Source of the DNA: Gracilibacillus halophilus YIM-C55.5
GTDB lineage: Bacteria; Bacillota; Bacilli; Bacillales; Amphibacillaceae
Direction: 5' to 3'
Length of the DNA: 52,219 nucleotides
NCBI RefSeq assembly: GCF_000359605.1
Contig: NZ_APML01000034.1
Location: 1-52,219 of the forward strand
Positions 10,623 to 19,856 of the stretch are shown one piece after another. Made by a program: the position numbers and the translations under genes. How positions within the stretch are numbered: position 1 is the first letter of the stretch; the number at the start of each line of letters is the position of its first letter. The notes under the pieces were generated by a model. It was not told the DNA's origin. It saw only the letters and a list, made by a program, of their open reading frames with translations, and made no database searches.

Positions 10623-10651
10623 AGTATACTCTAAGTTTTTATGTTTTGTAA
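10623..10651 (-). promoter_or_regulatory. Xylanase promoter, proximal
   Basis: Minus strand TTACAA (10646-10651), 17-bp spacer, TATACT (10623-10628), about 80 bases upstream of the xylanase start. Confidence 0.6.
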
Positions 10652-10671
10652 GGGGTTTCACGATAATGTTT

Positions 10672-10700
10672 ATTATACTGTGTTATCGTTAGTTTGTCCA
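10672..10700 (-). promoter_or_regulatory. Xylanase promoter, distal
   Basis: Minus strand TGGACA (10695-10700), 17-bp spacer, TATAAT (10672-10677). This is a near-consensus sigma-A promoter. The spacer contains the cre-like site. Confidence 0.65.
10681..10694 (-). promoter_or_regulatory. Possible CcpA (cre) or LacI-family site
   Basis: Minus strand AACTAACGATAACA matches the right half and centre of the cre consensus (A.CG.T..CA) but lacks the left TG. It sits between the -35 and -10 boxes of the distal promoter, where a repressor would act. Catabolite repression of a xylanase gene would be expected; the match alone is only moderate. Confidence 0.35.
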
Positions 10701-10822
10701 CTGTCTGAACAAAGTTTCTTGGATTATTTGTTTAACAATGAGTAATTATACCTTTTAAAATATTAAAAATACGCTCACTACCTAAGTTACGAAGCCTAAG
10801 TAATGATTAATGAAAATAAAAA

Positions 10823-10858
10823 AACGTAATGCTTCATTTTCAAACGAAACACTACGTT
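10823..10858 (-). terminator. tRNA-Gly terminator
   Basis: Minus strand stem AACGTA (extended by GTGTTTC/GAAGCAT) with a T7 tract, starting 14 bases after the CCA end of the tRNA. Confidence 0.7.
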
Positions 10859-10871
10859 CACACCTATGTAA

Positions 10872-10945
10872 TGGAGCGGGTGATGGGAATCGAACCCACG
10901 ACATCAGCTTGGAAGGCTGAGGTTTTACCACTAAACTACACCCGC
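10872..10945 (-). tRNA. tRNA-Gly (anticodon TCC)
   Basis: The 74-base sequence folds as a complete cloverleaf. The acceptor stem is GCGGGTG/CACCCGC with discriminator T and an encoded CCA. The D arm is TAGTTTAGTGGTAAAA, the anticodon stem-loop CAGCCTTCCAAGCTG with anticodon TCC, and the T arm GTGGGTTCGATTCCCAT. It reads GGA/GGG codons. It stands alone with its own terminator. Confidence 0.97.
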
Positions 10946-11056
10946 ATCATAAAATTACTAAAAATTCAACAAATCTTTACATTTTTTAAGCACGTTTTAC
11001 ATTATAACAATCCCTTATATACATTGCAACAGTTTAATAAAACTATTCACAAAAAA

Positions 11057-11088
11057 GGCTTTTACTAAATCACGATATAGTAAAAGCC
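11057..11088 (-). terminator. Terminator of the DUF3231 gene
   Basis: Perfect 11-bp stem GGCTTTTACTA / TAGTAAAAGCC with a 10-base loop, followed on the minus strand by six T residues. Confidence 0.85.
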
Positions 11089-11110
11089 CTAAACTGAAGC
11101 TAGAATTGAA

Positions 11111-12130
11111 TCAACTTTTATCTTTTCCCTTTGCGAGTTGTTCACGATTTGGTGTGCCAGGTGATTGTTCTAACCAATGATATTTCACCATTAAATTCGC
11201 TGCTCGCTTGGCCAATTGTCCTACTTCGAAAGATAATCGCTCATAATTCAAGACCAAATCGATCCGTTGACTAACCGCTCCTGCCATCACATAGTTTCCT
11301 GTTCCGGTTGATATAATTAACGTTAAATGAAACATCATCAACTTATCTGAAAAGGTAGGGGTTGTCGAATTACTTATCGACACATCTGGTACTTGAGGGG
11401 TTTGAATATCATTATCTTGCAATGTTTCAGAGAAAATCTTAATATGCTTCTGTGACATTTTCTTTGCTTTCAACATGAAATCTTGCACTTCCTGCATTGG
11501 TGATGTTTGTGCAAACGCTAAGCAAAGATTTTCACCTAAGCTATTAGTCATGACATTTAAATATAAGTGAGAAATTTCAATCGCATTTAATGGCCTCTTG
11601 TCGCTAAAGGGGTTCAGCCCACTAAAATAATTGTTATGATGAATAAAAGATGAATGATGAGGGACTTCAATATATGGATGTCTCGCATTTAATCCCTTTG
11701 CTAAAGAAACATCCATTGACTCATTAAATAAACTTAACACATCATTTAGCGCATTTGATACAAAATCTCGAATGCTCCTTTTATAACTCATGGATACAAA
11801 GCTACTGTATGTAACCATTCCTACCTTGCTCATTTGATTGACATACGTCAGACAAAATGAATCCGTAAATAACCACGGCGCTTCCATGTTAACATCTTCA
11901 TCACCAAACCCTTTCGGTATAGCAAAATGTTCACTTTCAAAAATCGCTGTCAACTGTTTGACATGATTCGACGATATATCATAAGCATAACGTACAATCG
12001 GTTCAATATCTTCATCTTGAATATGTTGTAACATAAACCTTAACATACACTCTGACATCGTTTCATTCATATAAATCGTCCAAAGCGATCCGATCTCAGA
12101 TGACGTTAAGTGGATGTTATGTTCATTCAA
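11111..12130 (-). CDS. DUF3231 family protein
   Basis: About 339 residues with the internal duplication typical of DUF3231: two ferritin-like four-helix halves, the first around LTSSEIGSLWTIYMNETMSECMLRF in pieces, the second around LNAIEISHLYLNVMTNSLGENLC. Both halves begin with the conserved (L/I)(T/E)xSEIxxLW-like motif. These proteins occur almost only in spore-forming Bacilli and have no proven function. The start is placed at TTG 12130 (MNEHNIHLTSSEIG) because AAGGAGG lies 8 bases upstream; an ATG at 12154 lies before that site. The gene follows the ger operon in the same direction and has its own terminator. Confidence 0.8.
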   Translation of the reverse strand: MNEHNIHLTSSEIGSLWTIYMNETMSECMLRFMLQHIQDEDIEPIVRYAYDISSNHVKQLTAIFESEHFAIPKGFGDEDVNMEAPWLFTDSFCLTYVNQMSKVGMVTYSSFVSMSYKRSIRDFVSNALNDVLSLFNESMDVSLAKGLNARHPYIEVPHHSSFIHHNNYFSGLNPFSDKRPLNAIEISHLYLNVMTNSLGENLCLAFAQTSPMQEVQDFMLKAKKMSQKHIKIFSETLQDNDIQTPQVPDVSISNSTTPTFSDKLMMFHLTLIISTGTGNYVMAGAVSQRIDLVLNYERLSFEVGQLAKRAANLMVKYHWLEQSPGTPNREQLAKGKDKS

Positions 12131-12185
12131 GCTGAACGCCTCCTTCCTATACATGTTCTAGTGTTTATCAGTACAAAAAAACTAT

Positions 12186-12332
12186 TCATGATTTATTCTT
12201 TTTCCAAGGAGGATCTCCGTTCTTATGCAACAGTTGATTGATTTTATGGATAATGTAAGGAAAAAGAAATGCTAAAATCGTACAAATGATGACAATTCGT
12301 TCGGGAACAAACTCTAACAATTTAGACATCAT
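12186..12332 (-). CDS. Small membrane protein at end of ger operon
   Basis: Encodes 48 residues beginning MMSKLLEFVPERIVIICTIL, with one membrane helix (IVIICTILAFLFPYIIH) and a basic C-terminus ending PPWKKNKS. Its ATG overlaps the gerC stop by 4 bases (ATGA), with AGGGG 6 bases upstream, so translation is coupled. Its place as the fourth gene of a gerABC operon recalls the short D-subunit genes of some Bacillus germinant receptors, which are usually about 75 residues with two helices. This one is shorter, so the comparison is only positional. Confidence 0.7.
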   Translation of the reverse strand: MMSKLLEFVPERIVIICTILAFLFPYIIHKINQLLHKNGDPPWKKNKS

Positions 12333-13513
12333 TTCACGCCCCTATCTTTGGTTCGATCGGTTGATCCAATATGCTCCAATGTCACTTGTGAAGAAACATT
12401 AATAACACTTTTTGTAAACAATTGTTTGCCAGCATTCCAATCTCCTTCCATTCCCCTCCATTTACCAGAGTGACTACTCTTCAACTTTTGATCAAAACCA
12501 AAAATATCCACTTTCCACTCTTGTTGAGCTTTACTAACCACATTCATGATAAGTTCTTCTATTGATTCTTCAATTTTCTGTTTGATTTCCTTCTGATAAT
12601 CTTCATTAATCAATGTCTTATGACCAAACATCTCACCAACCGATCCTGAAATTTCAATTTTTATATCAATTTTTACTTGGTCTGGATTCTCTGGATTTAT
12701 TTTCACCTTGCTACTTGTATCCTCAATTTCATAAACCATTAACTGATCATCTACCTGGAAATTGATGACCCCACCATTGATTTTTCCTTTGATTAAATTA
12801 TATCCTTTTGTTTCAAAGGCATTAAGTTTTCCTACCATTTTATTATTTGGTCCGTTAAAAATTGCACCGCCTTCCGACTTAATTTCTTCACCTTTCACCT
12901 TTACTATAGGAATAACAAAGCTACTTTTATTTAATAAATCGCGATGTAGTTTAGCAGTTCTGACCGAAGGGATGACTTCAATTGTTTTTGTATTATTTTT
13001 CATAATCGAATTAACGTATAACGCTGGGGTCTTTTCGTACTTTGGTACAATATCAAAAATTGATTTTGCAGAACTTTCTGACACTACTATACGTATACCT
13101 CTACGCATTTCATGATCTCGTAAAAAAAAATCCACTACACTAGAGAACATTTTTTCTTGCTGTGCTAATTCTGATGAAACAACAATTAGTTTCAAATGAT
13201 CATAAATTGGCGTTAAGCTCGTCTCTTTTGACATATCACGATTCATATGAAAGACACTATTTCCTGTAACCGACAAATTTTTGTATGCTTGTTGATTACC
13301 ACCGCCTCCTTGACTTGGTACTGTAAAGCCAGAGGGAACGGCAAACTGATTCGTTAATGTCACAGAGGGGGTTTCTGAACTATGATCTTCACCCAAATCT
13401 AAGGCACTGCCAATCACAAAACCGAAATTTTCTATTGGATTTTCATCCCAACAACCACTTAAAAAAATCATAGTTAATACAAGAAATGAACAAGAAAGTA
13501 ATCGTCTAGCCAT
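12329..13513 (-). CDS. gerC: Spore germinant receptor lipoprotein, GerC subunit
   Basis: C subunit of a GerA-type nutrient receptor in the spore inner membrane. It has a lipoprotein signal with lipobox LSGC followed by WDENPIENFGFVIGSALDL, the usual start of Ger(x)C proteins, and 394 residues in the normal range. The C-terminal domain contains KIKIEISGSVGEM and a helix EEIKQKIEESIEELI-like stretch seen in the family. The start lies inside the end of gerB (8-base overlap). Which nutrient it answers cannot be read from sequence, so the letter assignment of the receptor is left open. Confidence 0.9.
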   Translation of the reverse strand: MARRLLSCSFLVLTMIFLSGCWDENPIENFGFVIGSALDLGEDHSSETPSVTLTNQFAVPSGFTVPSQGGGGNQQAYKNLSVTGNSVFHMNRDMSKETSLTPIYDHLKLIVVSSELAQQEKMFSSVVDFFLRDHEMRRGIRIVVSESSAKSIFDIVPKYEKTPALYVNSIMKNNTKTIEVIPSVRTAKLHRDLLNKSSFVIPIVKVKGEEIKSEGGAIFNGPNNKMVGKLNAFETKGYNLIKGKINGGVINFQVDDQLMVYEIEDTSSKVKINPENPDQVKIDIKIEISGSVGEMFGHKTLINEDYQKEIKQKIEESIEELIMNVVSKAQQEWKVDIFGFDQKLKSSHSGKWRGMEGDWNAGKQLFTKSVINVSSQVTLEHIGSTDRTKDRGVK

Positions 13514-14609
13514 TTCCTTTCACTCCTCTGAACTTGGCAATGATAACAAACAATAACAAAACAGCAATCGAATAATAGAATGAAACATAGCCGGTCACTT
13601 CCCCAAAAGTCGAAACTTCTAATAAATTACGTGGCAACATGGCAATGAAAAACACAACTGGAGCAATCGATAGGACAATCGTTTTTTTTCCTTTCCTCTT
13701 CAACAACATTTGAATGCCAAGTACTGCTAAATCGTAAGCCATCGCTGCTGTATTAAAAATTGCCATAATCCAAATCACGAAAAATATCGAATCAAATCGT
13801 TCGAGGATCCCACCAGGAATTTCAATCATTTTTGCTAACTCAATCGTTGGATAAATGAGATTGGATGTCACCACATTGCTATAGGCAGCGATACAACCTA
13901 CATAAAGAATCGTAAACAAAACCAATGGAATCAAAATCCCTTTTGTTACCATCTTTGGTGTATCTTTCGGATTTTCCACATATGCTATATAAAACCATAA
14001 AATAATAAACCCACCGAAAAATATGCTTCTACCCAACCCTTTTATATATCCATTGATATCGGTCTGAAACAATGGCGTTACATGTTTAACTTCAAACCAA
14101 TTTATATTAAAGAAAAAAACAACAAATGCGAAAATAATGATGAACGGAATAAACAACATATTAATACGCATTATACCAGCTCTTGAGCCACCTACCGCAT
14201 ACACAATAATCAATAAAAAAGACAAAGAAGCCACCTCAATAGGGGTCTGATCAAACAAATATATTTTACCGATGTCAGCTAAACTGCGCACTTGGTATGC
14301 AGCAATCGCAACAAATAAGAAAATAAAAAAAAGACTTAAAATACAAGCAATCGGTTTTGTTACAATACGTGATGCATAAGTAAGAAATGATTCTCTAGGA
14401 AATTTGGATACAAACTTGGCCGTCCACCATGTCAAACCCGCAACAACCACACCAGCTGCTATCACCGAAAAAACCCCGTCCAACCCAGTTGTCGCAGATG
14501 CAACTTCTCTCGGCATAGATAAGGCTTCTACACCGATCATAAAGCTTGGAAGTGCGATCATTAATTCACGTTCACTCAATTGCTCATCAGCATACTGAAA
14601 ACCTGTCAT
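13506..14609 (-). CDS. gerB: Spore germinant receptor permease-like GerB subunit
   Basis: Integral membrane subunit of a GerA-type receptor, related to amino-acid/polyamine permeases (spore germination family PF03845). It has 367 residues and about ten hydrophobic segments, with the N-terminal ELMIALPSFMIGVEALSMPRE region and YVENPKDTPKM in a central loop. GGAGATCAC precedes the ATG and overlaps the end of gerA, so the genes are coupled. This subunit probably binds the germinant. Confidence 0.92.
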   Translation of the reverse strand: MTGFQYADEQLSERELMIALPSFMIGVEALSMPREVASATTGLDGVFSVIAAGVVVAGLTWWTAKFVSKFPRESFLTYASRIVTKPIACILSLFFIFLFVAIAAYQVRSLADIGKIYLFDQTPIEVASLSFLLIIVYAVGGSRAGIMRINMLFIPFIIIFAFVVFFFNINWFEVKHVTPLFQTDINGYIKGLGRSIFFGGFIILWFYIAYVENPKDTPKMVTKGILIPLVLFTILYVGCIAAYSNVVTSNLIYPTIELAKMIEIPGGILERFDSIFFVIWIMAIFNTAAMAYDLAVLGIQMLLKRKGKKTIVLSIAPVVFFIAMLPRNLLEVSTFGEVTGYVSFYYSIAVLLLFVIIAKFRGVKGNG

Positions 14610-14611
14610 GT

Positions 14612-16156
14612 TTAGTGATCTCCTTTATTTGCAGAGGATTTATCCATTGGTTTCATATATTTTGGTCGTTTCGTAAAAACAGTTATTGGTAAACGAACAA
14701 ACAAATCCATCCAATCACGATAAAATGTTGGAGCATAAGGCGTCGAATAAGGTACACCGATACTTTTCAAATTGACAATATGAATATTGATCATAATATA
14801 GCCTAAAATGATGCCATAGAGACCTAATATCCCTGAAAGAATAAGTATGCCAAACAAAATAATCCGGAATGCAATCGCTATGCTGTATGCAGGTAGTGAA
14901 AAAGAAGCAATCGCATTTAATGCTACGACGATAACCATAATCGGGCTAACGACACCCGCTCGAACGGCAGCATCACCAATTACGAGACCACCAACAATAC
15001 CAATGGTTTGCCCGATGGTTTTCGGTAAGCGAGCACCTGCTTCACGCAATAATTCCATTGTCCCTGACATTAATAGCGCTTCAACAAACGGGGTGAACGG
15101 CACGCCCTCTCTTGACGCAGCAATTGAAAAAGCTAAATCTGATGGAATCATTCCTGGGTGAAAAGAGACTAACGCAACATACACAGCCGGTAAAAATACC
15201 GCAATAAATGCTGCAATATAACGTAACACTCTAAGTAATGATCCTACTGTCCAACGTTCGTAATAATCTTCTGGTGACTGTAGAGAGTTTCCTAATGTAG
15301 TAGGAGCAATTAAGACAAACGGTGTACCGTCCAGTAAAATGGCTACCTTTCCTTGTAATAGAGAAGCTGCAACTTTATCTGGGCGTTCGGTATTCATCAT
15401 CTGTGGGAAAGGTGATAGAAAACTATCTTCAATCCACTGCTCAATAAATCCTGTTTCGGGAGCATCATCCATATCGATCGTTTGTAACCGACGATTCACT
15501 TCCTGTACAATATCTGGATGAATCACACCGTCCACATAACTTACCACTAAATTTTTCTTTGATCGTCGGCCCACTTTATGTGTTTCAAACCGAAGATTCG
15601 GATCTTGAATATATCGGCGAATCAATACAATATTCGTCCGTATATTCTCGACAAATCCTTCTCTTGGTCCACGAATCAACGTTTCGGAAACGGGTTCTTG
15701 TATTTGACGCTTTTCCCAACCTTGCGAACTAATAACAAAGACTTCGGCCAATCCGTCTAAATAGAAAATGGTACTGCCACTTAAAATCCCTTTCGACAAA
15801 TCATCCAACGTCTTCTTTTTTTTCACTGCCGTTGCTGACATGATTTCTTCATACAATGTTTCAAATAAAGCCTGTTTTTGATCAGGTATTTGGTTTAAAT
15901 CTTCGTCTAGTTGAATATGACTCATCACTTGGTTACGTATGTATTGAGTGTCCACTAGTCCTTCAATATAAGCAATCGCGCAACGATGATTCGTACCTCG
16001 CACGCGAAATTTTCGTACAACCAAATCATCTGGTTTGCCAAGTAAATTTTCCAAATTTTTAATATTTTCATTTAAATCTTTAACCAATTCAATTGAAAAA
16101 TTTTCTGCTTGATTATTTTTTGTATTGTTACGTTGGAGAAAGGAACGCCATCTCAT
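14612..16156 (-). CDS. gerA: Spore germinant receptor GerA subunit
   Basis: A subunit of the receptor: a large soluble N-terminal part (about 1-300) and four to five membrane segments near the C-terminus. Family signatures are VEGLVDTQYIRNQVM-like text near residue 70, the FEAH-type KVGRRSKKNLVVSYVDGV, SLLQGKVAILLDGTPFVLIAPT, and EALLMSGTMELLREAGARLPK. The C-terminus ends SANKGDH. The ATG at 16156 is preferred over the GTG at 16171: it follows the stop of the upstream gene by one base. GerA, GerB and GerC assemble in the spore inner membrane and release ions when a germinant binds. Confidence 0.92.
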   Translation of the reverse strand: MRWRSFLQRNNTKNNQAENFSIELVKDLNENIKNLENLLGKPDDLVVRKFRVRGTNHRCAIAYIEGLVDTQYIRNQVMSHIQLDEDLNQIPDQKQALFETLYEEIMSATAVKKKKTLDDLSKGILSGSTIFYLDGLAEVFVISSQGWEKRQIQEPVSETLIRGPREGFVENIRTNIVLIRRYIQDPNLRFETHKVGRRSKKNLVVSYVDGVIHPDIVQEVNRRLQTIDMDDAPETGFIEQWIEDSFLSPFPQMMNTERPDKVAASLLQGKVAILLDGTPFVLIAPTTLGNSLQSPEDYYERWTVGSLLRVLRYIAAFIAVFLPAVYVALVSFHPGMIPSDLAFSIAASREGVPFTPFVEALLMSGTMELLREAGARLPKTIGQTIGIVGGLVIGDAAVRAGVVSPIMVIVVALNAIASFSLPAYSIAIAFRIILFGILILSGILGLYGIILGYIMINIHIVNLKSIGVPYSTPYAPTFYRDWMDLFVRLPITVFTKRPKYMKPMDKSSANKGDH

Positions 16157-16157
16157 A

Positions 16158-16640
16158 TTACTTATCGCCACCTAACGTACTAGTTACCGAGCGCTTCAAT
16201 ATATATTGTAGGAAATACCCGCTTAATAAACCAGGAATCACACTAATAATGGGCAGCCACACAGGACCTAGCAAAGGAACGAATGGTGAATAAATGACAC
16301 CAATGGTTACAAAATAGGCGGAAAAAACAAACGGCATGAATGAAAATGGTTTCCTCGCACCACCTGCATCACGATAGGCATCCCAAATCGCATAAAAATA
16401 GATACATGGATAGAACATTAACCAATGATAATTCGCTTGTTGAATGGCTTGTTCCATTTGACCTTGAAAGCTAAGTATAATGATCCGATTAAAATTGCCT
16501 TGCACATTGACCAAAAATTCTAATAATAAGAGAACTGTTCCTTTAAAGTATTTCCCATTCAAAAATTGACCGAATCCAGGAAATGCAATGCTCCAGAACA
16601 GTTTTTCAATGGCCCGTTCCTGAATCATCCCGAACCGCAC
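16158..16640 (-). CDS. Membrane protein heading the ger operon
   Basis: 160 residues with about four hydrophobic segments. The N-terminal AFPGFGQFLNGKYFKGTVLL resembles the glycine-rich first helix of TM2/DUF5683-type small membrane proteins; later come YFYAIWDAYRDAGG and two C-terminal helices. Its stop is one base before the gerA start, so it is the first gene of the germination operon. I do not recognise a characterised homologue. Its place suggests expression in the forespore and a role in receptor assembly, but that is inference. The start is uncertain: GTG at 16640 or ATG at 16628. Confidence 0.7.
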   Translation of the reverse strand: MRFGMIQERAIEKLFWSIAFPGFGQFLNGKYFKGTVLLLLEFLVNVQGNFNRIIILSFQGQMEQAIQQANYHWLMFYPCIYFYAIWDAYRDAGGARKPFSFMPFVFSAYFVTIGVIYSPFVPLLGPVWLPIISVIPGLLSGYFLQYILKRSVTSTLGGDK

Positions 16641-16807
16641 ACTCTCTTAATAGGATGTAGTGGTCTGAAATAGGCCTTCGATCGGATCTTTTCACTTAGC
16701 AAATATCGTTTCATTCCGCTCATATCAATAATTCCTTTGTTTTCAATTTTGTATGGCTAGTTATAGTCTTTACCTGCATCTTGTAAATTATGTGAGACAA
16801 ATAAAAA

Positions 16808-16844
16808 AACCGCAAATATACAGATCCTCTGTACACTTACGGTT
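16808..16844 (-). terminator. Terminator of the ZIP transporter gene
   Basis: Minus strand hairpin with outer stem AACCG/CGGTT and inner stem TACAGA/TCTGTA, followed by seven T residues. Confidence 0.75.
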
Positions 16845-16880
16845 CATTTTTTCCAATATCGTTCTTGGACTCATTAAACT

Positions 16881-17699
16881 TTAGATGAATAATAATAAAC
16901 TTAAGGCCATCACTGCCATTCCGGCGATTAAACCATAAATCGATGTATGTGCTTCATCATATTTCTTGGCTGCAGGAAGGAGTTCATCTAGAGATATAAA
17001 CACCATAATCCCCGCTACCGCTGCAAAAATAATACCAAACATCAAGTCCGTTAGAAATGGCATCAAGAATAAGTAAGCGACAATTGCTCCTAACGGTTCC
17101 GAAAGCCCCGACAAAAATGACCAGCGAAACGCTTTTTTCTTATTTCCGGTTGAAAAATAAATCGGTACAGATACAGCAATTCCTTCAGGGATATTATGAA
17201 TCGCTATCGCTACGGCAATGGCAACGCCTAAACCAGGATCTTGTAGGGCCGAAGTAAATGTAGCAATCCCTTCAGGAAAATTGTGAATCGTAATCGCTAA
17301 AGCCGTAAACGTCCCCATCTTAAGTAAACTTTTGTCCCCACTTGCAGTCGATTTGGTTTCTTTCATATCTTCCACTTTTTTTAATTCATGAGGATTTCCT
17401 TGTTTCGGAATCAAACGGTCAATTAATGCAATCAAAATCATCCCTGCAAAAAAGCCAACAACCGTAAACCAGTTCCCTGCAATTTCACCTTGTGAACTGA
17501 CTAAAGATTCTTTCGCTTTTACAAAAATTTCAACCATAGACACATAAATCATCACACCCGCCGAAAAACCGAGCGCCCACGATAGAAATTTCGTATTCGT
17601 ACTAGAAGTAAAAAAAGCGAGCACACTTCCAACACCTGTCGCTAAACCAGCTAACAACGTTAAACTAAATGCTAACCATACACCGTCAAATCCAAACAT
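16881..17699 (-). CDS. ZIP family divalent metal transporter
   Basis: ZupT-like importer of zinc, iron or other divalent cations, with eight membrane segments. The two metal-site helices carry the family motifs HNFPEGIATF and HNIPEGIAVSVP. A variable cytoplasmic loop (residues about 110-150) separates helices 3 and 4. The start at 17699 (MFGFDGVWLAFSL) is chosen because the longer frame from 17753 adds a charged stretch that covers the ribosome binding site (GGAGAGGAG). It stands alone with its own terminator. Confidence 0.88.
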   Translation of the reverse strand: MFGFDGVWLAFSLTLLAGLATGVGSVLAFFTSSTNTKFLSWALGFSAGVMIYVSMVEIFVKAKESLVSSQGEIAGNWFTVVGFFAGMILIALIDRLIPKQGNPHELKKVEDMKETKSTASGDKSLLKMGTFTALAITIHNFPEGIATFTSALQDPGLGVAIAVAIAIHNIPEGIAVSVPIYFSTGNKKKAFRWSFLSGLSEPLGAIVAYLFLMPFLTDLMFGIIFAAVAGIMVFISLDELLPAAKKYDEAHTSIYGLIAGMAVMALSLLLFI

Positions 17700-17816
17700 C
17701 GTCCATTCGTTCTCCTCTCCCTTGAGTAATCGTACATCTCTATTTATATGCAAATACCTATAAAAAGTTTCCCTTGTGAAAAATTTTACTCCTGATTCAA
17801 AAGATAGTCAACTAAA

Positions 17817-17841
17817 AATCGCCACTATTAAAGTGACGATT
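17817..17841 (-). terminator. Terminator after the PH-domain gene pair
   Basis: Stem AATCGTCACT / AGTGGCGATT on the minus strand with a 5-base loop and a T-rich 3' side, 10 bases after the ydbT-like stop. Confidence 0.7.
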
Positions 17842-17851
17842 CACCATGTTG

Positions 17852-19318
17852 CTATATATCTTCGTTTCGATAAGAATACCAGTTAGCGATCCTGTCTACA
17901 TCATGTTCATTCAATTCTTTTAAAATAAGATGTCTACCAGCAAAACGACTAAGAATAGCTGTATCTAGTGAAGCTAAATCCTGCTTTCGATGAAATATAT
18001 GCTGTTTGAGCTTAAATGATTGCAATCGTTTATGATTCACAAACACTGTATCTTTATTGATTTTACGACTTTGTAAGGTGAGTTGATCCCCTTCAATTTG
18101 GTAACCTGCCACCTTATACTGAAAATAAGCAAGTATAAGCGCGAGTACAGTTATAACTAATGGAAGCACAATCCACTCGAAAGCAAAAATGCCTACAATC
18201 GTCGTTGCTATCAAAGGAAGAACCCCCATACGAACAAGATAATAAGGTAACGCTCGTTTCGGTACATGGGCCATTGACGATTGCGTATAACGATACTCTG
18301 GTAATAATTCTTCTAAAAATGCAGCGATTTGTTTTTTCCTTATTAACGGAAATAATATCGTATACATCTCTGGACTATTTGTCACCTCGCCACTAGCCAC
18401 TTCAACATATAACGTAGCAAAACCTAATGGCTGACGAATGACAGTTTCATTGATTCCTACGGCTTGAATTCGTTTCAACGGTATGGTTGATTGTTTCTTT
18501 TCCAACAAGCCTCTTGTAATAAATAATTCTTTATCATAACGGGTAATTGTAAAATTCCAATATTGAACCAATGTCATCAATATGCCAAATGCCCAAAGTA
18601 ATATGAAGAAAAAAATCGCAAGAAATATAAATGTAGGTATAGCCTGTTCAAATACCCAATTGGTTAAACGATTATAATAATGATCGGGAATTAATGACTC
18701 CAGTTCGGAAAAGGAAACCCCAATTAAACCAATGATCACACCAAAACTACCTGATGTAGAACCTGCAATGAATAACGACTGCAAACGAATCGTTTTCGAA
18801 GGATAATGTTTGGCATTTTTTTCGTTTTCAGTCTGATTCAACGGTTCCGATGCTTCATGATCCTGAGCGTTTTGATGCTTATTATATTTCAAATGATCGT
18901 GTAATGCTTTTCCTTCATGCATTCTCACAGCATGTAACTTCGCATCAATATTATGGTCATTGCCGGCTGTTTCAATTTGTACTTTCGTTAAACCGAAGAT
19001 CCGATGAATGACACTTTGTGACAGATCAATGGATTGGATGCGATGTTTTGAGATCGTCCGCCTTTTTCGAATGAGGATTCCTTGCTCGATTCGAATTTGA
19101 TCGTCTTCCACTTGATATGTATAACGAAACCAAGACAAGACTTGATAAATCACAATCAATACAAGAAACAAGCTTGTAGCAACTCCGAGTATCAACCAGG
19201 AGCGATCTCCTATAGCAATGATAAAAGGTGGTAATAAGCTAACAATCATCTGTCTAATGGTTTGAATCACCGTAAACAACATGGAAAGTGGATGAAGACG
19301 TTTCGGTTTAGACATCAT
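17852..19318 (-). CDS. ydbT: YdbT-like membrane protein with bacterial PH domains
   Basis: 488 residues, with paired membrane helices and three bPH2 (DUF304/YdbS-type) domains. Repeated signatures are IRIEQGILIRKRRTISKHRIQSID, seen again as ITRGLLEKKQSTIPLKRIQAV and as DTVFVNHKRLQSFKL, here broken to short pieces of each repeat. The gene starts 11 bases inside the end of its partner ydbS, a pairing conserved in Bacillus. The function is not firmly known; in B. subtilis the pair is linked to resistance to antibiotic compounds and envelope stress. It lies downstream of the nik-type operon with only a 66-bp gap, so part of its transcription may come from there. Confidence 0.82.
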   Translation of the reverse strand: MMSKPKRLHPLSMLFTVIQTIRQMIVSLLPPFIIAIGDRSWLILGVATSLFLVLIVIYQVLSWFRYTYQVEDDQIRIEQGILIRKRRTISKHRIQSIDLSQSVIHRIFGLTKVQIETAGNDHNIDAKLHAVRMHEGKALHDHLKYNKHQNAQDHEASEPLNQTENEKNAKHYPSKTIRLQSLFIAGSTSGSFGVIIGLIGVSFSELESLIPDHYYNRLTNWVFEQAIPTFIFLAIFFFILLWAFGILMTLVQYWNFTITRYDKELFITRGLLEKKQSTIPLKRIQAVGINETVIRQPLGFATLYVEVASGEVTNSPEMYTILFPLIRKKQIAAFLEELLPEYRYTQSSMAHVPKRALPYYLVRMGVLPLIATTIVGIFAFEWIVLPLVITVLALILAYFQYKVAGYQIEGDQLTLQSRKINKDTVFVNHKRLQSFKLKQHIFHRKQDLASLDTAILSRFAGRHLILKELNEHDVDRIANWYSYRNEDI

Positions 19319-19790
19319 CTTGCTCCACCCTCGCTAATTCTGAAATTTGATCACGTAAATCCGATGCTTCCGCTTCCAAAAGCGCTGGAATTTCATGTGT
19401 TGTCGCTGCAGTTGAAATTTCCAACGTAGCCAGACCATACTTTTTTAAAATCGGTCCTTGTTGAGTATCGACGTGTTGCACGCGAATCATAGGTACGAGC
19501 GTGCGTGTCACAATTAATATTCCATGTTGAATATAAATTTCTTGGTCAAATACTTCATATCTCCATCGCTTCCATCGTAAATTAGGAAGAATAATGGCCG
19601 AAAACACCCATAAAACAATGGTAAAAACGGCAAGCCCTGCACCAATCCAGTAATTAAAAAAATCAACAAATGATGGAAGGATTAATGAAGCCACAGTCAG
19701 TAATAAAGGAATGACCGTTACTAAATGTGCAGTTACTTTCCATGCCTTCACCGCATCTGCAGCAATCCGTTCAGTCGGTGGCAACCTCAT
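19308..19790 (-). CDS. ydbS: YdbS-like PH-domain membrane protein
   Basis: 160 residues: two membrane helices (about 25-45 and 50-75) and one bPH2 domain with YIQHGILIVTRTLVPMIRVQ and the downstream VDTQQGPILKKYGLATLEI. The start at 19790 (MRLPPTERI) has AGAGGGG 8 bases upstream; an earlier in-frame start at 19823 covers that site. It overlaps the ydbT start, so the two are translated together. Confidence 0.82.
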   Translation of the reverse strand: MRLPPTERIAADAVKAWKVTAHLVTVIPLLLTVASLILPSFVDFFNYWIGAGLAVFTIVLWVFSAIILPNLRWKRWRYEVFDQEIYIQHGILIVTRTLVPMIRVQHVDTQQGPILKKYGLATLEISTAATTHEIPALLEAEASDLRDQISELARVEQDDV

Positions 19791-19856
19791 AAAGTTTTCC
19801 CCTCTCTTCTTTTTTACTACCATTTATACGATAACATAGACGACGAGGATTCACAT

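Noticed and set aside
10829-11068. Plus-strand frame reading MERVMGIEPTTSAWKAEVLPL
   Set aside because: This is the well-known spurious translation of the antisense of a tRNA-Gly gene, which occupies 10872-10945.
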